Part shown: positions 47,673 through 59,940 of the stretch, in pieces
How positions within the stretch are numbered: the stretch's first letter is position 1
Layout: the number at the start of each line of letters is the position of its first letter
Source of the DNA: Odontocerum albicorne
Lineage: Eukaryota; Arthropoda; Insecta; Trichoptera; Odontoceridae
DNA: 64,000 nt
Assembly (NCBI GenBank): GCA_949825065.1
Contig: OX463841.1
Coordinates: forward strand, 20,207,381 to 20,271,380
Reading direction: 5' to 3'
Position numbers and translations under genes: made by a program
Notes under the pieces: model-generated
Databases searched by the model: none
The model's input: only the letters and a program-made list of their open reading frames with translations
Told to the model about the DNA's origin: nothing

Positions 47673-48641
47673 CTATGCGTATCCAGAAAGTAAGTGTACT
47701 GAGGCTCTCACGACCGGATGGATTTTATTTTCGACATGTTGGCTACACTCTTCCGTGTAGCCTGACCCTTCCCCTCCGCAACGAGACCGGTTCGAGGTCA
47801 GTACGTTGAGAAGTGTCGACGCGACAACACGTTTCGTGAAAAATGTCAATCCAATCTCCCGCCAAGTGCGAAATACGCGGCGTCATCCGTTATCTCGTTT
47901 GGAAGGGAAAACCTTCGGTTGAGGTTTATAATGAGGTGAAAACTGCATATGGTGATAAAGCTATGAATCGTACGAGTGTGTACAAGTGGTGTCGCGAGTT
48001 TAAAATCGGTCACGTCACACCTCTTCACCCTCCGCCAAAAAGTTCAAAACCACAATTTCAGCCAAGAAAATCATGGCATCCGTGTTTTGGGACTGTCAAG
48101 GCATAATTTTAATTGAATATAGTATATGCCTCAAGGGGAGACCATCAACTCTGCAAGATACTGTGAGACCCTAAAAAATTGCGGAGGGCGATTCAGAACA
48201 AGAGGAGAGGCATGCTGACAAAGGGAGTCTGCCTGCTGCACGACAATGCCAGACCACACACGGCTAACGCCACGAAGAAACTGCTCGCCTCGTTTAAATG
48301 CGATGTCCTGAACCATCCCGCGCATTCCCCTGACCTAGCACCTTCAGATTACTATCTCTTTACCTCCCTGAAGCTGCACATGGGTGGAAAAAGGTTTTCA
48401 ACCGACGAGGAGGTAAAGGAGGAGATTGAGAAGTGGACGGAGGAGTTGGCGGGAAACTACTTCGAGGAAGGCATCAAAAAGTTGATACCTCGCTTCACCA
48501 CCTGCATTGAGAGGAATGGCGACTATGTCGAAAAATAGCTTACATACTATATGTACTACGGTAACCACGTAATTTTTTTGTTTAAATAAAAAAATTGTAA
48601 CCTACAAAAATTCAGTACACTTACTTTCTGGATATGCCTCG
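47673..48641 (+). mobile_element. Internally deleted mariner, 969 bp
   Basis: Inverted ends ctatgcgtatccagaaagta and cgaggcatatccagaaagta, continuing identically as agtgtactga, flanked by TA (47671-47672 and 48642-48643). The transposase is in two parts separated by a deletion. It is closest in end sequence to the element at 638-1899. Confidence 0.9.
47843..48538 (+). pseudogene. Mariner transposase lacking its first catalytic region
   Basis: The N-terminus MSIQSPAKCEIRGVIRYLVW ... TSVYKWCREFKIGHV gives the helix-turn-helix part. The frame then meets, after a deletion, ISAKKIMASVFWDCQGII, and after a small duplication (near 48118-48126) the C-terminal half with LLHDNARPHTA and HSPDLAPSDYYLF, ending GDYVEK and TAG at 48536-48538. 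The segment with GDETW, the first catalytic Asp, is deleted. Confidence 0.88.
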
Positions 48642-49127
48642 TAATTAAGGAAACATGGTATTGCTTAATATGATTTTTTAATGAGGAAGTTAACTTTCAA
48701 TGACAGATTCTAGTTTCTTGATATTTTCACTCTTATGAGATAATTATTTATTCATTCACTTTGATGGAAATAAATTTGGCGGTTTTAAAACCCTTCCTTC
48801 AAATCAACCATTTTTTTGTTTCATAATTATTATAAACAGTATGGACTATTTTGAGCGTTAAATCTTTTTTGCATATCTGCTTCCATTTTAAATTGAAGAA
48901 TTAAGGAAATAAATATACTTCGTTTAATCAAAACTTCTCAGAAATGGATTTTGATAGTTCAAGACACCGTATTGTTCATAGGTGCATAAAACAAATTAAT
49001 GCAAAAGTTCGCAGTTTTCTTCATAATTACTCAAAAGATGTGCCGTAGACAATACTGTATCGAAATTTATTTTAGGAAGATTATTCAATATTTTTTTTAG
49101 GAAAATCAAAGTTTAAAAACAACTTTG
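48642..49127. other. Intergenic, nothing seen
   Basis: AT-rich; no match. Confidence 0.35.
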
Positions 49128-49350
49128 ATAGTTCCATATCGTTTTTATTTATTTAATTAGTGTCAGGTGTCTCGTCATTCAATGACCTTGTCAAACTGTC
49201 GCCATACAATGATAGTTAGACAAGACTGATATATGGCGATATATTGTCATTAATGTAATAAAAAAGGGCACACAACTATTAAATGCTTTTCATTTTATTT
49301 TCCTAAGAAATTGACTTCCATGAATTGAATATTGACGGTATTAATAAATA
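49128..49350 (+). repeat. Dispersed repeat, also at 10377-10562
   Basis: See 10377-10562; same orientation, about 40 bp longer here. Confidence 0.5.
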
Positions 49351-49424
49351 CATTACATTACACTTTACTTATAATATAATATATATGGTATACATACTAT
49401 AGTGTAATATGACGGGTTGATTGA

Positions 49425-49600
49425 TACGTGTAAATCTCTTTCAATTGACCATAAGTGTTAAACAAGCTTTAAAGAAATACCATACATACCCCTTTTTTAA
49501 AAGGATTCATGTCGGATTTCATTGGGTACTAACGTGAATCGAACCCGCGACCTCCGGGCTGGAAGAAAACGTCTCATCAACTAGGCTACGGAAGTTTTCT
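49425..49600 (-). mobile_element. SINE family A, minus copy
   Basis: Minus-strand head ccgtagcctagttgatgaga and B-box cgggttcgattcacg; tail with tcaattgaaagagattta. The tail is more diverged than the head. Confidence 0.7.
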
Positions 49601-49720
49601 CAGAATTCTACATTCTGTCCAATTTTGCAACGCCCTGAGACATTCCTTCAGTCTGTATTTGAGCTTTAAAATAGAAAATGATGTCCATTTTTCTGGCAAT
49701 ATATTATATAACCTAGCAGC

Positions 49721-50064
49721 CAGCGGCGGCTGGTCTCGAGGTGCGTTGAAATATCGCTGTCTTACGGTTTACTGTATGTCTCTGTCTACCCTATATGAAT
49801 CTGCGTTTCCGTTCCGGTGCGTATTGGTCACTCCGGTAGTATTGGCCAGTCAATTTGGAATATTTTTTTAAATTTTACTTGAATTTTCATTTAATTTCCA
49901 CTTAAATAAAAATCCTCGTACTATTTGTCAGTATTCTTATACATATTTAATCTATACAAATATTTAACATTTTTGGAAGTCATGTTTACGAACATATAAT
50001 TTAATTATTGCAAATTATTTCTCCGGTTCAGCGCGCCAACGCATCTTGAGACCAGCCGCCGATG
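49721..50064. mobile_element. hAT-type MITE with perfect 8-bp target duplication
   Basis: Inverted ends cagcggcggctggtctcgag and catcggcggctggtctcaag. Identical flanks ctagcagc at 49713-49720 and 50065-50072. 344 bp, no coding capacity. Confidence 0.88.
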
Positions 50065-50289
50065 CTAGCAGCTAATAATTAGGATGGATGCCTTTAGTAA
50101 AAAAAAGATTTTAGCTATTATTCGTACAGTTATTTTCAATAACTGTTAATAAAAAATAAATATTTCATAATCTTGAATGCATTAAATCATTGATAAAATA
50201 AACTAGATAATGCATGATATTTTGGCAAGATATGTCAATTACTTGACAATCTGAAAAATTTTAAGTTACATATATTCATTTATCTTTGA

Positions 50290-50720
50290 ACGTATCATTT
50301 GAAATATTTAGCCACGTGTAGTTCGTACCTTCCGTGAAGTTCCTAATTTATTGGACAATGTTTTTAGGTAAATAAATACTTTGTTTCATTTCTTTTATTT
50401 TGTGACAGACATATCACAGGAGGATGTAACATCAAATAAGTACTTTGATAATTAACTTAAATTTTGCATTTATACGTGTAGTTATATCATCTTTTTTGAA
50501 GTGTTTTATTTATTGTACAATGTTTTAAGGTAAATAAATATATAAGATTTTATTTTTTTGTGAGAGAGTGTAATACCAAACAAAAGTGTAATGATTCAGT
50601 AACAGTTTGCATTCATCATGTGTAGTTCGTATTATCTTTGTCAGAGTGCTTTATTTATTTATAGTGTTTTCAGACAGATAAATACATATATTTTTTGATA
50701 AATTTATTTTGAGATGGAGA
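50290..50720 (+). repeat. Three diverged tandem units (~150-160 bp)
   Basis: Each unit has a gtgtagtt(c/a) block (50314, 50474, 50619), then ttatttattg.acaatgtttt, then ggtaaataaata, then a ttttgtgaga-like stretch. Unit spacing is 160 and 145 bp. Confidence 0.7.
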
Positions 50721-51931
50721 CAATTTTACAAGAGTTTTTTATCACAAGTAACGTGATGATAAAGTTACAGTTTGACTTTATCATTATTAGATTCTGATTG
50801 TGTAATTTTGTATTTTTTGTAGACATTATATAATTCTAGTTGACCATAAATCACTCTATTATTCCACTAATTATATTAATCCCCGCTACACGTATTTCTA
50901 TCTCCTTTCTCGAGACTCTCTTCAGGTGAAAATATCCCAGTTTGTTTGACAAGATCCATGCTTAGGTCAGACTGGTTTCATTTTACATCGGAAGTGTATA
51001 TGATTATTGTATTGACCCAAAGGAAACACATTTAACAGGGGCCTTTTGCATTCTTTGTGTATTTACTTTTTTTATTTTTCATTATGTCTTTGTGTTTCTC
51101 GAATATTTTTATATTCATTATTTTATATAATTGTTGTGATGTATGTAAAATCTTAACTTTACTATCTTAAATAATATTAGTTGTATCTACTCGTATATTA
51201 TGATTTGCTAATTCCGAAAACTTGTTATTAGATAGATAACACTAATGTTATTAGATATGTAACACTAATGTTCTCGTATTATTTCTTGCATCTATCACTG
51301 ATATACTCGTACATCAGAAATCAGGTGTTTTGATTAAATTATACTTAAGTGAATTGTAGTGTTGACAATTTTTCATTATTAATATTCATGATTTTCTTAT
51401 CGCATCTACGTGATTACTCTTATAATATCATTCAAGTGTTGAAGAATCCAAGCTTTCCTCAGTATCTGCATGATTTTTTTTCTGAGCATGGACTGTCCCT
51501 TCAATTTGGTAATTGTAAGATCCGTTGTATCCCAACGCATCATTCTATACGTCATCTTTTGCGGATCACTCGACTCGACTTTGGAACGATCTTCCTAACT
51601 CAATCACATGTGGTTCATATTTATAATTTTGATGAAAAAAACTATTAAAATGAATCTAAAAAAATATTCCTCGTCCCTAACTCTAATAAAGGTACAACTT
51701 TCATGTTTATTTATATTTTCCTTGAGTTTTATATTTGGTTACTTTTACTCAAATATTATATTATTTCACTAAGTTTAAGACGCAAAAAGGTACCGGTAAT
51801 AATGTTGAAACAACAGATCGTTGATTGCGAGAAATTGTTTTATAATAAATCAATAAGTCCGCTAAATGGAATATATATTTACATGAAAGTGTTAAAATAA
51901 ATAAAATTCGTTATTTATTGAATTCTTTCAG
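50721..51931. other. Upstream flank of uricase, no confirmed feature
   Basis: A 99-codon frame at 51349-51648 and a 65-codon frame at 51703-51900 have no family that I recognise. The uricase promoter and any 5' untranslated exon should lie here or further upstream, but I cannot point to them. Confidence 0.35.
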
Positions 51932-52384
51932 AATCTTACGACAAGTCGGAAAACAGAAGGAAAGAGATGGATGACCGGTATGTGATAAGCGATCAAGGCT
52001 ATGGAAAGAGTTTCGTGAAGGTACTGCATGTCTACAAGGATGGGTTGAGGCACTCAATAAGAGAATTTGAAGTCAATACAACTCTCAAACTAAATAGTCA
52101 AATAGACTACAAGTTCGGAGATAACCGAGATATCGTCGCCACAGATACTCAGAAGAATACGGTATATCTTTTGGCCAAGAAATATGGTATCACAACTCCT
52201 GAAGAATTCGGGATGTTGTTGTGTAAACATTTCTTGGAGACGTATAAGCAAGTGATCGAAGTGAGTGTTAAAATAGAAGCGTGCCCGTGGGAAAGAATCG
52301 TCCGAGGTGAAAATAGCCATAACCACGCTTTTGTCTTGGCACCTGTCGCCCTGAGAACTGCTTATGTGACACAGAAACGGAATG
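51932..52384 (+). CDS. Uro: Uricase exon with start codon
   Basis: Acceptor gaattctttcag; ATG at 51967; residues 1-139 plus one base; donor g|gtaatt. Includes GYGKSFVKVLHV, DIVATDTQKNTVYLLAKKYG and HNHAFVLAPVALR. The coding part upstream of the ATG (SYDKSENRRKE) may be translated from an earlier exon. Confidence 0.95.
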
Positions 52385-55300
52385 GTAATTCTATTATGTA
52401 TATTATAATATTATTATATATGTACTCAAATATTTATATTTTCAGTTCCTTTTTAATATTATATATACTGAGATTTTTAATAACAAGGTTAGGTTATAAT
52501 TTCTGCGTTTGGTATTTATTGTAATGCCTACTTTTTATATAAACTTATTGGTTTTTTAAATGTTGTCATTTGGACTGAAGTATGTAATTAGCTTAATTTG
52601 AATAAAAATAAGAACCTAAATTTGATCAATATTTTGGATTTTAAAATTATAAGTCTTTGAAGTACATATATTCTAGCTTTAGTTGTTGTCATAATTTTAA
52701 TGATGAACACATCTAGAACATACTCAGCTATGTAGGAGGTAATGAGGAAATCACTCGAAGATAAAATGATAAATACGGAAATTCTTGGAACACAGAACAC
52801 TAAAGCTACCTCTCAATTTTAGCTATTCAAAAAGCCAAGTAAAAGTTGTTGCAGCGCTATTTTACAGGTACTTTCATGCATATAACCATATAAGCTACTT
52901 GAAGCGCATTTATTAAAATCACTGAATAGGTATCAGTGTAAATATAATATAATACAATACGTATCATTATATACTTTGAATATTGGGGAATAATCTGATT
53001 TATATCAACAATGAAGTTCACCACTGTTAAAAAATGATTTATTGGTATTTTTATGAAAAACACTGTTGAATTGTATTACATTTTTTGTTTAAAAATACTT
53101 TTGTGTGTTTAAGAATTCATTTCACGAGTAATTAAATAGTTTCAGTGGTAAATAGTTTCGCACCTTTGAATAATAACAAAACGAATCAATCAGTAAAATT
53201 TGAAAATATTTTTTTATAAATTTTATAAACGTTATAGAAAAAAATAATTTGCGACACTATCTAACAGTTTTTTGGTAAAATTTAGACAGATGTTACCTAT
53301 ACATTTGCAATGATGAGTAATACCAATATCATATATCTTTTGTCTCTTAATAATACAAATGCTTTAGCCGGATTTTCAATATTCATTTCTAATAACGATA
53401 TCAACATTCGAATTTAGCACACAATGACAATCCCGTATTCATGAAATTAATCATACAAAGTCTACAAATTACTCTCGGCAGAAATAGCCTAAAGCAAAAA
53501 AATAGTTATTCTAATATTAAATGTCTGTTTGCAATGCGATGGATCCCTATTTTGTTATAAAAGATAAGATAAATTTTATTGACAAACATATCATTCAACA
53601 ACGTACATCCGTACCATTACGAAATTTTTTTTCGGGGTAGGCAGAGGGTAGAGCGCCAGACTCCCCTATCTCGATACACACCCTTCACCTTTTCTACATC
53701 CATACATCTTTTCATACAACTTTTACGATTTATCTTACTTCTTACATTTTCTTCTTTCAAAATAGCATACACTTAATCCAACTTTACTTTCCTTGGCCTT
53801 CCTCTGCCACGCTTTCGACTCACATTTGCACTGCATGTTTATTTTGTTAGTCTTTTTTCATCCATTCGTTCCACGTACCCAAACATCTCAGACAGCCCTT
53901 CTTCATATTTCTGAATATATCAGCTTTAAGTTCACATTCATCCCTAATCACTTCCCTCCGTATTCTGTGATACATTGTCACTCCATGCATTCTTCTCAGT
54001 GCACGCACTCCTACAGCTTTTAATTGACTTTATTCAGTCTTTTTCCACATCCACGTTTCACTCCCATACATCAAAGTTGGTGCTAAAATACTTTTGTGGA
54101 TAGTCACCATAACAGATTTTGACACTGTCCGGTTCGAGTGTATATGTTTTAGTGCCCTATTAACTTTGTTTTCTATCGCTACACGCCGTTCGATGTTCAT
54201 CTTAACTCTTCCATCATCTGAGAAAATACAATACTATCTAAATAACTGAATTCCTCAACTTACTCTTACCTTTCATTGCTCAACCATATATTGTATTTAC
54301 TTTCAATAACATACTATGTTAATACTTATAAGAAACATTTTATGATAATAATAATAATAGGTATTACTATAAGGACAATTTATAGTGCCGTTAAGAGAGC
54401 AAACTCAGGTGCTCTATCTCCGGAGTCGAAACCACTATTATTGACAGATTAAACATATTACAAAATAAATAAATGTAAGTTGAGTGCAAGCATAAGAAGG
54501 TAGTGGCTGCGGCCGTTAGATACAGCACTTCTCAGCATCTGCACATGTTAAGAAAAACATATTTGGTAAGAAAATCATAGAAAACTTATCAATGGAAGAC
54601 GAACTACACAGAAACATTTGTAGATTTTCCGATATGTGGTTGTAACACATTTTTTTTATCCACTTTGCACGGATTTCTCCTGTTACCCAAAGAGGGTCTG
54701 TTTCTGGCGTTAGCTTATTCGTTAGGAATAATATCAGCCAGGATTCTTCTCATACTGCTAGACGATACCGAGAATATATCAACCGTGTCATTCAGTTGGT
54801 TCAATATCTCTATACCACGCGTGACTGAGTGTTTAGCCATGATATTCGTCCTGTAAGTTGGTATGTAGAACAGAGGGTGATTCCTTGCACGGCTATATTT
54901 ATTGGGTACATATAAACTTAGTGCTTCTAGAATCGCGGGACAGTTAAAGGAACCTTGGAAAACCTTTATTAGGAATATCGCAATGGATTCTTGCCTTCTT
55001 GTTTCGAGGCTTCTTTAGTTACACACCGTGAGAAGTTCGGCATGGTGAGCATATTTTGGGTAATCGCCCTTTGTTCTGTACCATAGATATCTAAGGATTT
55101 TTTTGTATTTGTTCTATATTGTTTTTATATTTGAGTTGATGAGGAGCCCAAACCGTAGATGCATATTCCAAGTTGGTTCTAATTAGATAATGATATAAGT
55201 TTCGGAGGATATCGGTGCTGTTAAATTCTCTTGATATTCTCATTATATAACCGAGTAGTTTGTAACAGTCCGATATCAAACGTGAGACATGGTTAACGAA

Positions 55301-58300
55301 CGTGAGTCCGACATCAAAGGTTACGCCCAAATCTTTGAATTCAGAAACTCTGTTTAGTGCCACTCCCTGTATAGTATACTGATGGTGGATTGGTGAAAAC
55401 GATCGACTATAAGATACACATACACATTTATTAATGTTGAACAGAATATGATTTTGCTCACTCCAGGAGACTAGGGAGTCTAGGTCCTGTGGTAACTGTG
55501 CACAGTCGTGAGGTGAATTGATCTTTTTGAAAATTTTCAGGTCGTCAGTGAACAATAAACATGTCGAGTGACTTATGGAATTTTGAATGTCGTCTATTAA
55601 TATGAGGAATAGTAGGGGACCTAAATTAGATCCTTGTGGTATACCAGATCTTGCGATAAATTCCACAGAAGACTTGTTACGGATTGTTACGTACCTATTG
55701 AGATCTTTCCTTTAGGCATGATGCAAGTAATCCAATTAGATTATCGCTGAAGCCAAGTTTGTGCATTTTCTTAACTAATATATCGTGATAAACTTTGTCG
55801 AAAGCTTTCTGAAAGCCTGTATATATTACGTCCGTGTGTGAAAGTTCGTCTAAGTTTGACGCAATTTGTTGTGTGAGAGAGAGAAGGTTGGTAACAGTCG
55901 ATCGTTTTGGCAAAAAACCATGCTGGTTTCCAATAAGTCTTGTTGCTACTTGGTGGGTCAATTGGTTGCACAGAACAGTTTCGAAAATTTTTGGAAGCGA
56001 AGAGAGAACAGCTACAGGTCTGTAATTATGAGAGTCTAACGGGTCTCCCGATTTGAAGATAGGCCAGACCCTGGTTGTCTTCCAGCTTACGGGAAATGTA
56101 TTGGTATTTATGCTCAAGTTAAATATGTAGCAGATGGGATCACACACGTATTTCGCACAGACTTTGAAAATGTCGGCTGATAACCCATCTGGTCCGATTG
56201 CTTTGTCGGTTTGCAAGGAGTTTATGCTTTTCAACACTTCTTCCTTAGAAATGGAATGGAGCGATATGCTTCTGCTGTCTGACGAACTATTTAATATATT
56301 TTTTATGTCATATTTAGCCGTCGAATCTAGGTAAACTGATTGAAAATATTGTGCAAAGTTTTCTGCAATCTTTTGGGGGTCTTCGATTATACTGTCTCCC
56401 AGTTTTATAGATTTGAAGCTAGTTTTATTCGTTTTTCTATTTTTTACATGATTCCAAAGATTCGAAGGGTTTCTTCGGATGTCGGTCTCTATCTTGGCTA
56501 AATACTCATGGCGCGATTGTTTTATTTGAGTTTTTAATTTGGCTCTCAACCTCGAGTATTCTAAGTTATCAGCCTGGTTTCTGCTTTGAAGATAATTGTT
56601 ATGAAGTTTGTTTTTATTTTTGAGATCTCGGATTATATCGACATTGAACCAAACTAGATAGTTGGGCAAATTTAGTAGATTATGTTTCTGTGGGACGTAG
56701 ATATCTAGCGTTCCGTAAATGACACCATGGAAGTATTCTACGGCTTCGTCAATATTATCTATACTATACAGGTGTTCCAATCGAAATGTAGTAACATGTT
56801 CTTTAAGAGTAAAAAATTTGCCTAATAGTAGTTATTTGTAGGGCGGGAGTCACGTGGGGAGGGGGGAAGAGCCCTGGTTGGCGAAGGGCGATACTTGCGG
56901 CTCCTCCCTCAGCCCACGCATCTCACCTGGATCTGCACGGAGAGTGTCAGATGATGTCTATCTTCCTTTACAAAGCATTCCAACGATCTGTCCACCTTGC
57001 AGTTGGTATTGCTTAATACTAGGTCCAGCATTCAGCTTTAGGTGTAGTATACTGCATGTGTGTAGTATTCATATAACATCAAACAATGTTTGAAATAAAC
57101 AGACAAAATTTGAAATCAATCCGTTCGCGACACAAACTTTTTAGAAGCGAGGTTATAAGACAATATTTATGACTACCATATATTACCCTAGCAGCTACGA
57201 GTACATTGAAAGCAGACTGGAGTTTAGGAATCCGCGATATTCCCCATAAATGATATTACACAGAATCAACTAAATCGATTTTTGGCGAGAATCGACTTAT
57301 TCATTTCAAAGAATGAAGCTTAAATTATGTTTCTTCCATTTACCTTTATTAACCCCCCTCGTCTAAATACCACTTCTTTAATCAATTTCTACTTTGCCTT
57401 TCAAAATTTATTGTTTCGAAAATATTTTCAGGGGATTACAAGATCAAAACCGGGCTTAGCAATTTGACAGTTTTGAAGACGACACAGTCATCATTTGAAA
57501 AGTTCTTCCGTGATGATTATGCAACTCTTCCGGATGCTGCAGATCGAGTATTCAGTACTTCTGTCAATTCTTTATGGGAATACAGCACGAGTCAAGGGAT
57601 CGACTTTGATAACGCTTGGGATACCGTGAAAGATATCATTTTCGAGAAATTCGCCGGAAACCCTCAGGATGGAATTGCTTCTCCTTCCGTTCAGCATACT
57701 CTATACTTGGCGGAGAAGTCAGTTCTGGACAGAATTCAACAGGTAAAATTTAAACTTATTCAATCAACATCACTTACCTGCAGAACAAAATACAAATGGA
57801 TATATAAGTATAATGCCCTTCATTAGACTAGTTCGTAAGATATCGGTCGGTCTTCCAGCCTAGGGATTGCGGGTTCGATTCCCATTAGATATCACTTTTA
57901 AAAAAAAACTGTTCCAGTCAAGATTCGCTATAGACTTAAAACATCTCTCTGGTTGGTTGGAATATTACTAAATAGCAATAAACCCACCATGTTTAAATTT
58001 ATACAACGAAAACATAATACAATAAAACAATGAACCTGTGCAAATCAAACTACGCTATTTCGAACATAATCATTGGGAAAAATGCCAAATCTTTATATCA
58101 ATTATAAATTTTATTTTTTTAACTGCTATGGAAAAACGTCGATTATCCCAGTTTCATGTTAAACAGAGTTAGTCATGTTTGATTTACACTGACTTATATG
58201 AGGTTGTGCAAGCAATGAAACCTTTTCCCCCTTTTATAAAGAGACAAGTCATAAAAATATTGCTTACCGTTTAAAGGGTGCTCAGGATCCATTTTCAGTT

Positions 58301-58652
58301 GAAAATATATTTTTGCGTATATTACGTCCTTCAGTGATTTGACTCAAATCAGTAACGTAAATTAAATCTTAAATCAAAATTTTGGCTCAGAGATTTGATA
58401 TTTTTTTAATAAAGCGATCAAATTTAAAGACGTGTTTCGTAATTAAGCAGCAGTATTATATTGTTTATATGTTTTCAGGTATCAAAAATCGAAATGGTAA
58501 TGCCAAATAAACATTACTTTGGAGTGGACTTCAACAAATTTCCTTCACACTTGACATCGGGCGATAGTAAGATAGAAATACTGCAACCCGTTGATAAACC
58601 ATCAGGGATGATCAGAGCCGAACTGAGTAGAAAAATAACCAGCAAATTGTAG
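51932..58652 (+). CDS. Uro: Urate oxidase (uricase), peroxisomal
   Basis: Oxidises urate to 5-hydroxyisourate in peroxisomes, the first step of urate breakdown. Exons 51932-52384, 57432-57742 and 58479-58652 join with GT-AG sites and agreeing phases. From the ATG at 51967 (context aaagagATGG) the protein has 300 residues. Active-site equivalents are all present: Lys14 in GYGK, Thr59 in VATDTQKN, Arg178, Gln227 in SPSVQHTLY and His255 in MPNKHYF. The uricase signature spans residues 151-178. The C-terminus Ser-Lys-Leu is a textbook PTS1 peroxisomal signal. The frame is open upstream of the ATG to the acceptor at 51931, so a further 5' exon, coding or not, exists. Intron 2 (5 kb) contains an antisense LINE. 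Closely similar in layout to Drosophila urate oxidase, without the insertion that the fly enzyme has after its VEAYPW block. Confidence 0.96.
52385..53619. other. Uricase intron 2, first part, nothing seen
   Basis: AT-rich; no feature recognised. Confidence 0.4.
53620..54280 (-). pseudogene. LINE C-terminal RT fragment and tail
   Basis: On the minus strand: KMNIERRVAIENKVNRALKH, SKSVMVTIHKSILAPTLMYG and SETWMWKKTESSQLKAVGVR, ALRRMHGVT, typical of the C-terminal region of RTE-like LINEs (the YGSETW block). Stops accumulate toward the 3' end, which closes with the ctaccccga motif shared with 18985. Confidence 0.75.
54281..54639. other. Uricase intron, unassigned
   Basis: Nothing identified. 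Confidence 0.3.
54640..56790 (-). mobile_element. Jockey-like LINE, 5'-truncated, antisense in uricase intron
   Basis: Long open frames on the minus strand. 56780-55695 encodes the pre-RT part (NYLVWFNVDIIRDLKNKNKL) and RT blocks DKAIGPDGLSADIFK, HNYRPVAVLSSLPKIFE, GNQHGFLPKRSTVTNLL and IYTGFQKAFDKV. 55666-55091 continues with SGIPQGSNLGPLLFLILIDD, LLFTDDLKIFK and the thumb; the C-terminus (YRTNIMAKHSVTRGIEIL) reaches about 54640. Motif A has Gly where the catalytic Asp is expected (YTGFQ instead of YTDFQ), and motif C reads FTDD instead of FADD. One frame break lies near 55690. The endonuclease part is absent. Confidence 0.9.
56830..57160. other. GC-rich intronic segment of unknown nature
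   Basis: Starts gggcgggagtcacgtggggag and is markedly GC-richer for about 200 bp. It adjoins the 5' end of the LINE. A 79-codon frame is present but unrecognised. May be part of a different element. Confidence 0.3.
57432..57742 (+). CDS. Uro: Uricase exon 3
   Basis: Residues 140-243. Begins DYKIKTGLSNL, contains LTVLKTTQSSFEKFF (start of the uricase signature), WEYSTSQGIDF, FAGNPQDGIASPSVQHTLYL split here as FAGNPQDGIA and SPSVQHTLYL, and ends RIQQ. Acceptor atattttcag, donor GTAAAA. Confidence 0.96.
57830..58035 (+). mobile_element. SINE family A, full copy in uricase intron 3
   Basis: Head gactagttcgtaagatatcg, B-box gggttcgattccc, tail catctctctggttggttgga and gcaataaacccaccatg, ending cataatacaataaaaca. 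Confidence 0.85.
58036..58478. other. Uricase intron 3, nothing else seen
   Basis: AT-rich with no feature beyond the SINE. Confidence 0.4.
58479..58652 (+). CDS. Uro: Uricase last exon with PTS1
   Basis: Residues 244-300. VSKIEMVMPNKHYFGVDFNK carries the catalytic His; the protein ends RKITSKL and TAG at 58650-58652. Acceptor atgttttcag. Confidence 0.96.
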   Translation, partial: VSKIEMVMPNKHYFGVDFNKFPSHLTSGDSKIEILQPVDKPSGMIRAELSRKITSKL

Positions 58653-58820
58653 TAACGAATTGATTGAAAACGTCAAATGGATTAAAATGTGATGTAGGCT
58701 ATCGGTCCAAGATAACGATTTGTTATTTGATACATAATCAATCTCAAATTTTATTAAATATTATATTTAGTGTTTGTTGTTTGTCGTATAGGCTGCTTAG
58801 TATTTGGTGGTGGACGTGGT

Positions 58821-59057
<237 letters not shown>

Positions 59058-59189
59058 TATGTTTATACATTTTTATCCTCATTTTGGTCGTTCCATCAAT
59101 TCTGAGGATCGTGATCTCCATGGTCGTTAACTATTCTTCTCCAGCACAAATGATCTCTTACCTGATATGGTGCCTCCTGAAATGAGTAC

Positions 59190-59940
59190 ACCGCTGCTTT
59201 TATCCCCTTGCCATTCCATCATATGAATGTTCAACCTCTGCTACTATTGCTATTCACACTTTCCGCTTGAATTGTGACCGCACAAGGCTGTCATCATTCC
59301 CCTCGCACTATGTTTCCAAAGTTGTTTTTTTTATAGTCCATGGAACGTGCAAGAGCCACCACCAACGGCACATCTCAAAGACATGAATTATTTGTCTATT
59401 GCGTGCCTAAAGTGCTCAGGTCTCCACGCCAAATAGAAAAATAGAGAAAACGAGGACTTGGACCTCTCGGGTCGTGATTTTTCCTAGGATTCCTCGATCT
59501 CTTCAAATCACCATCAGGCGATTCTTACACCCTTAGCCATCTAGATTCTACGCATTATCTTCTCACCGCAGGAACTCCTGTAAAAGATCCAAGAGCACAT
59601 ATACACAGGAACTCATGCACATGTGCCAAGTTGTGCAGCTCGATGCGTATTCCGAGTATTTCACTATCCGATTCTATACTGCGGAATACTTCTGGAAGTT
59701 CCTCTTCACTGGATGCCACAATAGTTCTGTCATCAGCAAACCGCATGTTGCTGATTTTCCTTCCTTTTATTGTAATTCCGCCAGTCCAATTACCTAACGC
59801 GTTCTGCATGATAAATTCTCCATATAAATTGAACAGTTTCGGAGATTCTTCTCTTTCTGCTTTACACATTTCGAAGCGTAAATTATTATACAAATATTTT
59901 TTTGTAACCGCCATCATATCGCTATCCGACAATCATACTT
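59190..59940 (-). pseudogene. LINE reverse-transcriptase fragment
   Basis: The best part (59932-59600) reads SPKLFNLYGEFIMQNALGNW, TGGITIKGRKISNMRFADDR and TIVASSEEELPEVF, where FADD is the RT motif C. Downstream pieces reach about 59190 with many stops. A different family from the jockey-like copies. Confidence 0.78.

Noticed and set aside
51349..51900. Frames at 51349-51648 and 51703-51900 as the first exon of uricase
   Set aside because: Neither ends at a usable donor in phase 1, which the acceptor at 51931 needs if the upstream exon is coding.
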